From Jeotgalicoccus halotolerans (lineage in GTDB: Bacteria; Bacillota; Bacilli; Staphylococcales; Salinicoccaceae): a stretch of 64,000 nucleotides of DNA. Numbering within the stretch: position 1 is the first letter of the stretch; the number at the start of each line of letters is the position of its first letter. A program made the translations under genes and the position numbers. The stretch is from positions 124,001 through 188,000 of the forward strand of contig NZ_QUMW01000012.1 of assembly GCF_003387165.1 (NCBI RefSeq). The letters are read 5' to 3'. A model generated the notes under the pieces. It searched no databases. It was not told where the DNA came from and worked only from the letters and a program-made list of their open reading frames with translations. Positions 37,709-45,871 of the stretch are shown one piece after another.

Positions 37709-37738
37709 AAAGAATCTCTTCGGAGATTCTTTTTTTTA
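37709..37738 (+). terminator. Terminator with UUCG tetraloop
   Basis: AGAATCTC and GAGATTCT enclose TTCG, followed by eight T. Confidence 0.93.
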
Positions 37739-37818
37739 CGGATGAATTTTCATATTATTGTATGGCCGCTGCTTATATACAGCAGTTTGAAAGGGAGAGA
37801 GGACTGAAAAGATAAGTA

Positions 37819-37860
37819 AAACAGCCGAAAAATCTATTATTTTAGATTCCCCGGCTGTTA
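37819..37860 (-). terminator. Terminator of the ammonia-lyase gene
   Basis: ACAGCCG with CGGCTGT and an inner AATCT with AGATT; on the minus strand the stem is followed by TTTTACTT. Confidence 0.75.
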
Positions 37861-37870
37861 TATATAAAAT

Positions 37871-38830
37871 TTAATATTCTGTATCTCTAATATAAGTGAG
37901 CTGATCAAAACCAAGGTTTCCGCCTGTAATAACAAAGCAGATTTTATCTTCAGGTTTTACTTCAATCTCTTTGTTAAGAACGCCGCCAATCCCGATGGAA
38001 GAAGAGATTTCCGCAAGTATTTTTGCTTCCATCAGCAGCAATTTCTGTCCTTTTTTCATTGCTTCTTCACTGACTGTATAGAATGTATCCACGTATTTTT
38101 GCACGATAGGGAAGTTCTTCTCACCTGGAATAATACTGACCAGGCCGTCTGCGATTGTGCCTTTATTCTCCACCTGTGTAATCTCATTATTTTCTAAACT
38201 TGCAGCGAACTTAGGCAGATTGGCAGGTTCGACGCCGTGTACTTTAACATGATCAGCCGATTCTTTGACAGCTGTTGCGATGCCGCCGACTAAACCGCCG
38301 CCGCTTGCAGGAACGAATATGTGATCTGCATCCGGGAGCTGTTCTAAAATCTCAAGACCGACTGTGCCCTGGCCCGCCATTACACGGTAGTCATTAAAAG
38401 GAGGGATCAGCGTATAGCCGTGTTCTTCTACCAATTTTTCCTGTAATTTAAAGCGTTCTTCCACAGTTGTCGGAATAATTTCAGCACCATATTCTTTAAT
38501 TTTTTCAAGTTTGAATGGCGGAGCAGTATCAGGAACAGCGATTGTCGCCTTAATGCCTAATAATTTTGAAGCGTAAGAAACCGCATGGCCATGGTTTCCT
38601 GAAGATGAGGTAACTACACCGCGTTCCAGTTCTTCATCTGTCAGCTGAAGTATTGTATTCATCACACCGCGAAGTTTAAAAGCGTTTGTACGCTGCATAT
38701 TCTCTAATTTTACATACACTTCACAGCCGAGTGTTTCTTCAAGATTACGAAGTCTGAGAAGCGGGGTTTTAATAACATAAGGCGCAATACGTTCACGCGC
38801 TGCTTTGATATCTGATAATGATAAAGTCAT
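37871..38830 (-). CDS. PLP-dependent threonine/serine ammonia-lyase
   Basis: 319 residues, so the catalytic domain only, without a C-terminal ACT-like regulatory domain: the catabolic type. The PLP lysine is in NAFKLRG (usual SFKxRG; Asn-Ala replaces the usual Ser-x). SSSGNHGHAVSYA is the substrate loop, SGGGLVGGIA the phosphate-binding loop, and ITGGNLGF ends the domain. It probably deaminates L-threonine or L-serine, though related enzymes act on hydroxy-aspartate or ectoine intermediates. GGGAGATG site. Single-gene unit. Confidence 0.88.
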   Translation of the reverse strand: MTLSLSDIKAARERIAPYVIKTPLLRLRNLEETLGCEVYVKLENMQRTNAFKLRGVMNTILQLTDEELERGVVTSSSGNHGHAVSYASKLLGIKATIAVPDTAPPFKLEKIKEYGAEIIPTTVEERFKLQEKLVEEHGYTLIPPFNDYRVMAGQGTVGLEILEQLPDADHIFVPASGGGLVGGIATAVKESADHVKVHGVEPANLPKFAASLENNEITQVENKGTIADGLVSIIPGEKNFPIVQKYVDTFYTVSEEAMKKGQKLLLMEAKILAEISSSIGIGGVLNKEIEVKPEDKICFVITGGNLGFDQLTYIRDTEY

Positions 38831-38961
38831 ATGTGCATCTCCCTTTGTATGATTATCTTAATAATAACTCTATTAGAAGAAAATATAAATATATGATGTT
38901 TGGTAATATTATCTGACTCCACTTATAATGATACTAATAGATAAAGTTTAGGAGTATTTAT

Positions 38962-39104
38962 ATGTATGTGGATCGTAAGCCGTCAATGGATTTAGAAGAG
39001 TTAAAAGAATAATAGAGTAGATGACGCTTCTCAAGGAATGTGTATTTGAAATATCGAATGTTGAGAACAAGATGAAGGACATGCATAATGATATTAAAGA
39101 TTAA
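38962..39104 (+). pseudogene. Possible degraded small gene upstream of the HAAS protein
   Basis: An ATG at 38962 with a good AGGAG site opens a frame of only 16 codons (ends ELKE, stop at 39010-39012). A second, frame-shifted piece at 39021-39104 encodes 27 residues rich in charged amino acids, ending KMKDMHNDIKD. Together they look like a decayed gene where a PadR-type regulator often precedes a HAAS protein, but neither piece is recognisably PadR. The rest of the 311-base gap 38831-39141 holds only A/T-rich spacer and the upstream region of the ammonia-lyase gene. Confidence 0.3.
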
Positions 39105-39141
39105 TAACCGATACGGTAAATTTGAAAAGCAGGGGAATTAA

Positions 39142-40158
39142 ATGTCGCTAAACGAGTTTATAACAGAACTGGAAACAGAACTTGATGTATTGCCGGATAA
39201 TCGGCGTGAGGAGCTTGTAAAAGATTTTGAAATGCAGATACAAAAAGCGATAGAGCTCGGGGATACTGAAGAATATCTTTTAAAAATATTAGGAGAACCC
39301 AAAAAAGTAGCTGAGAAATTTATCGCAGAAGAAATTGCTGAAGAAGAAGCAGAACCTGAGCAGGAGACTCGAAAAACCGGTTTGCAGCCTGTCACAGGAA
39401 GTTTTGCCTCAGACTTGAAAAACTTCAGCATCAATCAGCTGACAATCAGCGGAGAGAGCACCGATATCAAAATTGAAAAAGGAAAGAAGCTCAGTATTAA
39501 ATTTTTAAGCTATACCCGTAAGGGGAAACTGGAATATGAAACTGACAATAATCAGCTGACAATATATCATACAGGCTCAGCAGGCGAAGTGAAATTTAAT
39601 ACAATTATTGATTTTATGAAAAAAAGAAAACAGCTGAAAAAAGATGAATTAATAATTACCTGGCCAGAGAATCTCGATATACTGACAGTGAATAATCAGA
39701 TCGGCAAAGTAACTGTCAATGATATCGAAGCAGAGGAATTTAAAATAAAAACAAAGGAAGGCGCAGTAGAAGCTGCAGGTCTGACGGGGAACTACGGAGA
39801 ATTTCAGTCGGAGATGGGCGCCTTGAAAATAGAATCGAGTGACTTCAGCAATCTGTACATGAATACAGAAATGGGTAAATTGACCGTTGCAGGAGTAAAA
39901 TCGGAAAGGTACGATTTACTTACGGAACTCGGAAAAATAGCGCTGAATAATCTGACGCCGGACAGCGATTTGAAAGCGCTCAGCAAGATGGGATCAGTCA
40001 GTGTAAATTACCGCAAGAAACCGAAATATACAAAAATAGTGGCACGGGCAAATGTCGGCAAAGTAAAAGATGCATTGGCAGATAAAAAAATAGAAAAGCA
40101 GCTGTACAGGGCGGAATATATGAGTGAAATGGGATCTGTTAAAATAACATTATCTTAA
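39142..40158 (+). CDS. HAAS-domain (DUF1700) protein with DUF4097 beta-solenoid
   Basis: 338 residues. The N-terminal ~65 residues (FITELETELDVLPDNRREELVKDFE, then ILGEPKKVAEKF) form the helical HAAS domain that couples PadR regulators to membrane or envelope sensors. The rest (about 95-338) is a DUF4097-like repeat of short strands with recurring SEMGALK / TEMGKLT / TELGKIA / SKMGSVS / SEMGSVK steps, as in a beta-helix. There is no membrane segment, unlike classical DUF1700 proteins. The role is probably sensory. A CXXC-20-CXXC gene follows after 14 bases. Confidence 0.75.
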   Translation: MSLNEFITELETELDVLPDNRREELVKDFEMQIQKAIELGDTEEYLLKILGEPKKVAEKFIAEEIAEEEAEPEQETRKTGLQPVTGSFASDLKNFSINQLTISGESTDIKIEKGKKLSIKFLSYTRKGKLEYETDNNQLTIYHTGSAGEVKFNTIIDFMKKRKQLKKDELIITWPENLDILTVNNQIGKVTVNDIEAEEFKIKTKEGAVEAAGLTGNYGEFQSEMGALKIESSDFSNLYMNTEMGKLTVAGVKSERYDLLTELGKIALNNLTPDSDLKALSKMGSVSVNYRKKPKYTKIVARANVGKVKDALADKKIEKQLYRAEYMSEMGSVKITLS

Positions 40159-40172
40159 AAGGGGAGATTAAT

Positions 40173-40472
40173 TTGGCACGCTGTACGAAATGTCAGACGG
40201 AATGGACGTTTAAAGATAAGGCTGGAGTATTTAAAGGCCTGTCAGGTTCTGTAAAGTGTCCTTACTGCGGGGCAGAACAATTTCTTAGTTTAAAAGCGCA
40301 AAAACAGACAGGCCTCGTAAACATGATTATTCCTGTAACCATGCTGCTGCCGCTTCCTTTCGGTCTACCTTTACCGCTTCATATAACATTGATTGTGCTT
40401 GGAATAATTGCAGTAGTTATATTGAATATCACACTGGTCAAATTAAGCGGAAAAAAAGAATATATAATCTGA
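40173..40472 (+). CDS. CXXC-20-CXXC family membrane protein, second copy
   Basis: 99 residues with CTKC (4-7) and CPYC about 25 residues later, then hydrophobic segments in the C-terminal half. Same architecture as the gene at 7289. Start TTG at 40173 with AAAGGGGAG upstream. It is co-transcribed with the HAAS/DUF4097 gene, which hints at an envelope-related role. Function unknown. Confidence 0.7.
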   Translation: MARCTKCQTEWTFKDKAGVFKGLSGSVKCPYCGAEQFLSLKAQKQTGLVNMIIPVTMLLPLPFGLPLPLHITLIVLGIIAVVILNITLVKLSGKKEYII

Positions 40473-40554
40473 AAAGACTGGATATGTAACGAGCTGTTAT
40501 CAATATAAGCGGCTGATATATTTATGAAATTACCAAAACCAGCACAGATATACG

Positions 40555-40597
40555 AAAAAGATCCGGCGAATTTAAATTCGACGGATCTTTTTATATT
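40555..40597. terminator. Bidirectional terminator
   Basis: AAAAAGATCCG pairs with CGGATCTTTTT, with an inner CGAATTTAAATTCG palindrome. It serves the plus-strand HAAS operon and the minus-strand ABC remnant. Confidence 0.85.
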
Positions 40598-40879
40598 AAT
40601 AGTCTCTTTTTTGAATTTTTATCAATCCGATTACTGCAATCAGTATAATCCCGGCCGCTGAAGATACATAGTGTGCGGACAACCAATAATGAGAACCGGT
40701 GACTTCCGGAAGGAAGTAGAGGGGCAGGTATTCTCTAATAAACGTATTCATCCATACTGTAAACTGTTATCAGCACCATTTTTACCGATTAAACCTGTGA
40801 TGTTGGAGTCCAGAGTAAAGTTAATATTATCGAGCACAGTATTGCTATAGTATTTCTTGGAAGTGTTGCTTAACTTCAT
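40596..40879 (-). pseudogene. Deletion remnant of an ABC transporter operon (ATPase head joined to permease tail)
   Basis: From an ATG at 40879 (AGGATG site) the minus strand reads MKLSNTSKKYYSNTVLDN, INFTLDSNITGLIGKNGA: the first ~35 residues of an ABC ATPase up to the middle of Walker A. The reading then breaks off. In a different frame, from about 40760 to the stop at 40596, it reads a C-terminal permease tail: WMNTFIREYLPLYFLPEV, then a last membrane segment GIILIAVIGLIKIQ. A single internal deletion that removed most of both genes explains this. The remnant follows DUF2812 and padR on the same strand, the usual order PadR - DUF2812 - ABC ATPase - permease. The rest of the 434-base gap holds the terminator. 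Confidence 0.8.
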
Positions 40880-40906
40880 TTAGACATCCTGCTTGATACT
40901 AAATTG

Positions 40907-41500
40907 TTAATTTTCCTGTTCAAGTTCTTTTTTGGCTTTGTCCATTCTGTAATAAGCAATGAAAAGTATAATCACCGTTACCGGGAAGAGTACTGCCGGA
41001 AGAATTCTCATCAGAGCGAAGGGCAGTTCAAACAGAAATGCTCGCCAAAATTCCATGTCTTCTAAATCCCATAAACCGGGAGTTAAAAATATCATTCCGG
41101 GGCTGTCCGGCAGAAAAAGCATCGAGTAGAATAAAAAGAGAATTGCCAGTCCGCCTGTCATTTTCATATACCTTTTATAATAATTAATTTTTGACTCGCG
41201 ATCCGAAAACAATTCATCATTGCCGTCCGATTTTTTTGACCAGACTTGTGTCATCGAGCCGAAACGTCCACCTCTAATATGTTTCCAGCCGAATTCTTCA
41301 TGAATACTGAGGTATTCTTCGTATTTCGGTATGCTCATCATCTCCTGATAATCTACTCGGGTAATATAATCTTCAGAAGTTTCTTCGAACTTATAAATGA
41401 AATCCATTGAAATATCTGTTAAACGATAACCTTTATTTTGCATTTCGTTAATCCACTGTTCTACCTTCAACGGGTCAAGAAAAAATTTGTATTTATTCAT
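40907..41500 (-). CDS. DUF2812 domain membrane protein
   Basis: 197 residues. The N-terminal ~95 residues are the DUF2812 domain: KYKFFLDPLKVEQWINEMQNKGY, the pattern KFEETSEDYITRVDYQ and FGWKHIRGG. Two C-terminal membrane segments follow (about 112-132 and 160-180). DUF2812 proteins regularly accompany PadR regulators and ABC exporters. It overlaps padR by 8 bases. The ATG at 41500 follows GGAGATGG. Its ABC partner is now only a remnant. Confidence 0.8.
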   Translation of the reverse strand: MNKYKFFLDPLKVEQWINEMQNKGYRLTDISMDFIYKFEETSEDYITRVDYQEMMSIPKYEEYLSIHEEFGWKHIRGGRFGSMTQVWSKKSDGNDELFSDRESKINYYKRYMKMTGGLAILFLFYSMLFLPDSPGMIFLTPGLWDLEDMEFWRAFLFELPFALMRILPAVLFPVTVIILFIAYYRMDKAKKELEQEN

Positions 41501-41810
41501 TTGAACCATCTCCATTTTCATAAAGGGAAATAAATTTCTTTAAACGCATATTTTCCGTTGCGAGTATTTCTTCACCTAGTTCTGTAACCTGATAAACTTT
41601 CCTGCGTTCTCCAGGATTAGAAATCAGTTCTATATAGTGATGTTTTTTCAGATTATCCAGGGCCCCGTAAAGCGTGCCCGCAGCAATATTAACTTCTCCG
41701 TCCGACATTTCATTTACGAGCTGCATAATCGCGTAGCCGTGCAGCGGCTTTCTTAAGGCCAGCATTATCAGATGCATTGTTTCTGACAAAGGTAAAAGCT
41801 TCGGTCTCAT
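41493..41810 (-). CDS. PadR family transcriptional regulator
   Basis: 105 residues, the short PadR-s2 type. Winged-helix DNA-binding domain: ALRKPLHGYAIMQLVNE, the recognition part VNIAAGTLYGALDNL and the wing ERRKVYQVTELG, with a short C-terminal helix for dimerisation. It probably represses its own operon through the repeat array upstream. Start ATG at 41810, eight bases after AGAGG. Confidence 0.9.
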   Translation of the reverse strand: MRPKLLPLSETMHLIMLALRKPLHGYAIMQLVNEMSDGEVNIAAGTLYGALDNLKKHHYIELISNPGERRKVYQVTELGEEILATENMRLKKFISLYENGDGSNE

Positions 41811-41824
41811 ATTATTCACCTCTA

Positions 41825-41886
41825 ACTATATCGCCTAACTGTATAGTTCAACTATATAGTCTGACTGTATAAAAGTCAACTGTATA
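41825..41886. promoter_or_regulatory. Array of 13-bp-spaced ACTRTATA repeats at the padR promoter
   Basis: Five copies of ACT(A/G)TATA begin at 41825, 41838, 41851, 41864 and 41879 (13, 13, 13 and 15 bases apart). The third is a palindrome, ACTATATAGT. They cover the padR promoter completely and are the likely PadR operator. Confidence 0.75.
41851..41879 (-). promoter_or_regulatory. Sigma-A promoter of padR
   Basis: On the minus strand TTGACT (41879-41874), 17-base spacer, TATAGT (41856-41851), inside the repeat array. Confidence 0.8.
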
Positions 41887-42008
41887 TTATTTATGAAAAT
41901 CAGCTGATAATTTAATCTTTTTATCATTTTACTCTCACTTAAATTTAGGAAAAGATATATAGAATATATGCAACGGATTATTTTGAACGTGTGGAAGGAA
42001 AGATATCT

Positions 42009-43229
42009 ATGTTATTTAAAATGTACAGCCGGGCATATCAATGGATAATGAAAAATACTGCACCTTTATTGAACTGGCAGCCGCCGGCAGTAATCAACTG
42101 CGTAGGATGTATAGAAAAACTGGCACCTAAATTAACTGAAGAAACTATAAAAAAAGTACTGATTGTAACTGATGAAGGCATTGTTAAAGCAGGTCTGCTC
42201 GATAAAATGCTCGACAGTTTGAGCGAAGAAAATATTATTTATTTTATCTATAAAGGTACAAAAGCGAACCCGACCACGAAAAATATAGAAGAAGCGGTAA
42301 AGGTGTTTAACGAGCAGAATTGTGAAGCTGTAATCGGATTTGGAGGAGGTTCGGCAATTGACTGCGCCAAAGGCACCGGTATCGCTGCAGCTAAAAATAC
42401 GACGTATTTTAAACGATTTAAAGGCGTCTTAAAAGTGAGAAGTAAACTGCCTTATCTCGTTGCTGTTCCGACAACGGCGGGCACCGGCAGTGAAGCAACC
42501 ATCGCCGCAGTGATTACCGACAGTGAAACCAGGGAGAAATATGCAATTATAGATACAAAACTGATGCCGGATGCGGCGGTATTAGACCCAGAGCTGCTCC
42601 TCGGACTGCCGCAGGATATGACGGCCTATTCAGGCATGGATGCTTTAGCACATGCTGTCGAAGCTTATCTTAACCGGAGCAACACGAAGCAGACGAAAAT
42701 GCTGAGCGAAGAAGCAGTTGAGCTGATCTATGACAACTTATACCCGTCGTATAAAAATGGTCAGGATATTCAGTTGCGGACGAATATGCAGCGGGCTTCT
42801 TATTTTGCAGGCAAGGCATTTACCCGGGCTTATGTGGGAAATATTCATGCCATGGCGCATGCCTTAGGTGCTGAGTATAATGTCCAGCACGGCCGGACTG
42901 TAGCTGTGATTCTCCCGTACATATTAGAAGAGTACGGCGTAGCGGTTCACGGCAAGCTCGCACACCTTGCTGATATTGCAAAAGTGACTGGGACAGAGGA
43001 CAGTGACGCGGTTAAAGCAGAGAAATTTATAGCGAGTATTAAAGATTTAAATGAGAAAATGAATATCGGGACATCTTTCCCGGAATTGAAAACCGAAGAT
43101 TTAAAGAAATTGTCTGCAGCAGCGTATAAAGAAGCAAATCCTCTCTACCCTGTACCGGTCATGTTCAGTAAAGCTGATTTTAGTAAAATGTATAAAAAAT
43201 TAATGACTGCAGAATCAAAAGAAGGATAG
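42009..43229 (+). CDS. Iron-containing alcohol dehydrogenase (butanol-dehydrogenase-like)
   Basis: 406 residues. N-terminal NAD(P) part with IGFGGGSAIDCAKG and VPTTAGTGSEATIAAVI; metal-ligand regions SGMDALAHAVEAY (His), GNIHAMAHALGAEYNVQHG (His, His). A basic N-terminal extension, MYSRAYQWIMKNTAPLL, precedes the fold. Distinct from the shorter enzyme at 7617. The start ATG at 42009 has AAGGAAAG upstream; the GTG at 41991 lies at that site. Substrate unknown. Single-gene unit. Confidence 0.88.
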   Translation: MLFKMYSRAYQWIMKNTAPLLNWQPPAVINCVGCIEKLAPKLTEETIKKVLIVTDEGIVKAGLLDKMLDSLSEENIIYFIYKGTKANPTTKNIEEAVKVFNEQNCEAVIGFGGGSAIDCAKGTGIAAAKNTTYFKRFKGVLKVRSKLPYLVAVPTTAGTGSEATIAAVITDSETREKYAIIDTKLMPDAAVLDPELLLGLPQDMTAYSGMDALAHAVEAYLNRSNTKQTKMLSEEAVELIYDNLYPSYKNGQDIQLRTNMQRASYFAGKAFTRAYVGNIHAMAHALGAEYNVQHGRTVAVILPYILEEYGVAVHGKLAHLADIAKVTGTEDSDAVKAEKFIASIKDLNEKMNIGTSFPELKTEDLKKLSAAAYKEANPLYPVPVMFSKADFSKMYKKLMTAESKEG

Positions 43230-43256
43230 TTCCTCGAGGGAGCTATCCTTCTTTTT
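43217..43256. terminator. Bidirectional terminator
   Basis: AAAGAAGGATAG pairs with its complement, with an inner CCTCGAGG, A and T runs on both sides. Confidence 0.9.
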
Positions 43257-43449
43257 CACGGGGCGGCGTGTGTATCGATGCTTCAATTGCAGCGCCGCCG
43301 CTGATTCCGAGTGCGATTCCGGCAGCAATCCAAAAAGCAGTGTATCCGAAAATTAAACCTGTAATAATTCCGAGGATAATACCGATTGCGGCGCCTATAG
43401 CCATGAACCGGTTAACGGAATTAAAATCGCGATGTCTGTATGCAGTCAT
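43243..43449 (-). CDS. Small glycine-rich membrane protein, unknown
   Basis: 68 residues. Two hydrophobic segments with a glycine-zipper look (GAAIGIILGIITGLIFG and AAGIALGISGGAAIEA), a charged N-terminus and tail PPREKEG. No family recognised; glycine-zipper proteins often oligomerise in membranes. AAGGGGATG-type site before the ATG. Confidence 0.6.
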   Translation of the reverse strand: MTAYRHRDFNSVNRFMAIGAAIGIILGIITGLIFGYTAFWIAAGIALGISGGAAIEASIHTPPREKEG

Positions 43450-43568
43450 ACTATCATCCCCTTAACGGCAAAAATTTCTCTTTTTATTTATATACCACGA
43501 TAGTGAAAAACGAAACGATAAGTGAATATTACTACAGAATCGTAATGTATATTTTTTATTAAGAACAG

Positions 43569-43597
43569 TTGACTTTGTGTGTCATAAAGCATAAAAT
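43569..43597 (+). promoter_or_regulatory. Sigma-A promoter of the siderophore operon
   Basis: TTGACT (43569-43574), 17-base spacer, TAAAAT (43592-43597). Confidence 0.85.
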
Positions 43598-43602
43598 TTT
43601 AT

Positions 43603-43617
43603 TGATAATGATTATCA
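43603..43617 (+). promoter_or_regulatory. Fur box
   Basis: TGATAATGATTATCA is the 7-1-7 Fur core. It lies just downstream of the -10 box, covering the start point, so iron-loaded Fur would repress the operon. Confidence 0.93.
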
Positions 43618-43655
43618 GTGTCAATATCTTATAAAAATTCGAACGGAGAAAATAG

Positions 43656-44606
43656 ATGAAAAAATTAGCGGTTTTAATGCTCGGAATATCAATTTTTGCT
43701 GCAGGCTGTTCAAATGATGAAAGTAATACAAGTGAGCAGGCATCTGAAGAGAGTGCATCTGAAGAGCAGGTACTTACAGACGATGCAGAAAATGAAGTGG
43801 CAATTCCTGAAAATCCGGAACGTATTATAGGAACGTATCTTGAAGATGATCTACTTACACTGGAAGAAACACCGGCGGCTCAGTGGACAATCGGTGAAGA
43901 CAGCGTTCAGGAATACCTGCAGGCTGAAGGTCTTGAAGGACTGCCTTTAATGCCTTTCGATTTGCCGTTTGAAACAGTTGTCCAGGAAGAACCGGACTTA
44001 ATACTGCTCAGTTCAGCGGACCTCGCAGAAGGTGAGAAATACGAAAGCTACTCTAAAATTGCGCCGACATTCATCGTTGAAAGCGGCAATTACGATGATT
44101 GGAGAGACCGTCTGACACGTGTTTCTGAAGTGTTCGGCAAAGAAGATTTAGCAGCAGAGAAAGTGGCTGAATACAATACACTCAGTGAGGAAACAGCAGC
44201 TGATCTGGAAAGCGAAATCGGCGGTGAAACTGCAGTCGCAATCTGGTGGACTGGTGATTCTTACTTTATCTCAAATAAAGATAAGTCGAGCGGTGAAGTA
44301 TTATATAACGATTTAGGTTTAAGTGCACCTGCCCTGGTAGAAGAACTTTCAGAGGGTAATGAAACGCCGTGGATTGAAGCATCTCTTGAAAGCCTGGCTG
44401 AAATGGAAGCTGATCATATTTTCTTTATCGGCAATAGTGAAGGAGACAGTGAAACAGCATTTTCAGATGATGTATTTAAAAATATTCCGGCTGTAGAAAA
44501 CGGAAATGTTTATGAATATACTCGGGAAGACAGCTGGCTGTACAGCGGCTATATTGCAAACAGTTTAATCGTTCAGGACGTCGAGGAAGCATTAGGTTCT
44601 AACTAA
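43656..44606 (+). CDS. Fur-regulated iron-siderophore substrate-binding lipoprotein
   Basis: 316 residues. Signal peptide with lipobox AAGC (Cys18), then an acidic Ser/Glu linker and a FecB/FhuD-type binding domain: VAIPENPERIIGTYLED, VVQEEPDLILLSS, and the C-terminal LESLAEMEADHIFFIG. No permease nearby; it must pair with a transporter elsewhere. The Fur box and promoter directly upstream indicate iron starvation induction. It differs from the orphan homologue at 4550. GGAG site. A reductase gene follows after 14 bases. Confidence 0.9.
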   Translation: MKKLAVLMLGISIFAAGCSNDESNTSEQASEESASEEQVLTDDAENEVAIPENPERIIGTYLEDDLLTLEETPAAQWTIGEDSVQEYLQAEGLEGLPLMPFDLPFETVVQEEPDLILLSSADLAEGEKYESYSKIAPTFIVESGNYDDWRDRLTRVSEVFGKEDLAAEKVAEYNTLSEETAADLESEIGGETAVAIWWTGDSYFISNKDKSSGEVLYNDLGLSAPALVEELSEGNETPWIEASLESLAEMEADHIFFIGNSEGDSETAFSDDVFKNIPAVENGNVYEYTREDSWLYSGYIANSLIVQDVEEALGSN

Positions 44607-44620
44607 GGAGTGTATTTTTA

Positions 44621-45649
44621 ATGATGGACAATATATATGATGTCACAGTAATCGGCGGCGGACCTGCTGGCCTGTTCAGTGCATTTTATGCGGGCCTTCG
44701 TGAAATGAAGACTAAAATAATTGACGGGCAGGATAAACTCGGCGGCAAGGTGCATCTTTATCCTCAAAAAATGATTTGGGATATCGGCGGAACTGAGCCG
44801 CTGGCAGCTGGGAAATTGATAGAGAAATCGATTGCGCAAGGGTTAACGTTTGAACCTGAAGTGGTATTGAATACGATAGTGACTAATATTCACAAAGGTA
44901 ATGATGAGTACTTTACGGTTGAGACGTCTGAAGGAGATAAGCATTACTCCAAAAGTGTGATTATTACAATCGGCGGCGGAGGCATGATTAAGCCTGTCAA
45001 ACTTAATCTTGAGAATGCCCATCTGTTTGAGAATAAAAATCTTCACTACGCAGTACCTGATATTAAACGGTTTACCGATAAAAAAATACTCATTACCGGC
45101 GGCAGCTATTCAGCAGTAGACTGGGCAAATGATCTGTCGCCGATAGCGCGTGAAATTCATATTATCTACCGGGGCGATGATTTGACAGCACATGAGGCGG
45201 ATGTCAGCCGGCTGCAGAAAAATGGTGTGAAAGTCATGACAAAGTCTGAAGTCACTGGAATCAGCGGCGGTGATTTGATGGAATATGTCGAGATTACTAA
45301 TAATCACACTGGTGAAACTACCAGCGATGCCTATGATGAGCTGATTGTGAATCACGGCTACGATCAGGAAAATCTCCTGTTCAGAGAAAATAATCTTGGT
45401 CTTAATCTTGAAAATGACTTTTTTGTTAAAGCAGAACCGACGGGGCTGACTAATGTCGAGGGAATCTTTGCTGCCGGAGACTGCATCAGATACACAGGCA
45501 AAGTAAACTTGATTGCGGGAGCTTATGCAGATGCTGTCAATGCTGTTAACAATGCGAAAACTTACATCGATCCTAAAGCTGATCAGTTTGCGATGGTGTC
45601 GTCTCACAACCAGCGTTTTAAAAATAAAAACAAAAAAATAATGTATTAA
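44621..45649 (+). CDS. Ferredoxin-NADP reductase-like flavoenzyme (YumC/IruO type)
   Basis: 342 residues, thioredoxin-reductase-like FNR without the CxxC redox pair. FAD motif VIGGGPAGLFSAFYAG at the N-terminus, GKVHLYPQKMIWDIGG, a second Rossmann motif ILITGGSYSAVDWAN for NADPH, and the FAD-binding GIFAAGDCIRYTGKVNLIAGAYADA. Related staphylococcal enzyme IruO supplies electrons for siderophore and haem iron release. Co-transcription with a Fur-controlled siderophore-binding protein suggests the same job here: reduction of Fe(III)-siderophore in the cytosol. Start ATG 44621 or 44624. Confidence 0.85.
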   Translation: MMDNIYDVTVIGGGPAGLFSAFYAGLREMKTKIIDGQDKLGGKVHLYPQKMIWDIGGTEPLAAGKLIEKSIAQGLTFEPEVVLNTIVTNIHKGNDEYFTVETSEGDKHYSKSVIITIGGGGMIKPVKLNLENAHLFENKNLHYAVPDIKRFTDKKILITGGSYSAVDWANDLSPIAREIHIIYRGDDLTAHEADVSRLQKNGVKVMTKSEVTGISGGDLMEYVEITNNHTGETTSDAYDELIVNHGYDQENLLFRENNLGLNLENDFFVKAEPTGLTNVEGIFAAGDCIRYTGKVNLIAGAYADAVNAVNNAKTYIDPKADQFAMVSSHNQRFKNKNKKIMY

Positions 45650-45657
45650 AGTTTAGT

Positions 45658-45699
45658 CGGCTTGAGAATCTGTATTTTGAGATTTTCAGGCCGTTTTTG
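45658..45699 (+). terminator. Terminator of the siderophore operon
   Basis: CGGCTTGAGAATCT against AGATTTTCAGGCCG with small mismatches, then five T. Confidence 0.8.
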
Positions 45700-45703
45700 C
45701 CTC

Positions 45704-45787
45704 GGGGGTTGGTATGATCAGGTCTCGTGTGTACCCGCGAGTGCTGGGGTTGGGATGACAGACGCTCATATGTACCCTAGCCAGCGG
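45704..45787 (+). repeat. Two degenerate ~41-base direct repeats in an intergenic gap
   Basis: GGGGTTGG at 45705 and 45746 each lead into ATGA..., then GTGTACCC or ATGTACCC about 22 bases on. The copies match only partly, so this is tentative. Confidence 0.3.
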
Positions 45788-45871
45788 TTTAGACTTTTAT
45801 CAATTTTGCTTGCAACAATTCGTGTCTATAAGTAAAATTATATAAATGAAGAGATGTGTGAGGAGATAAAA

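Noticed and set aside
37740-37818. A small gene between the DUF819 and ammonia-lyase genes.
   Set aside because: Only very short frames are present and none has a start with a good ribosome site.
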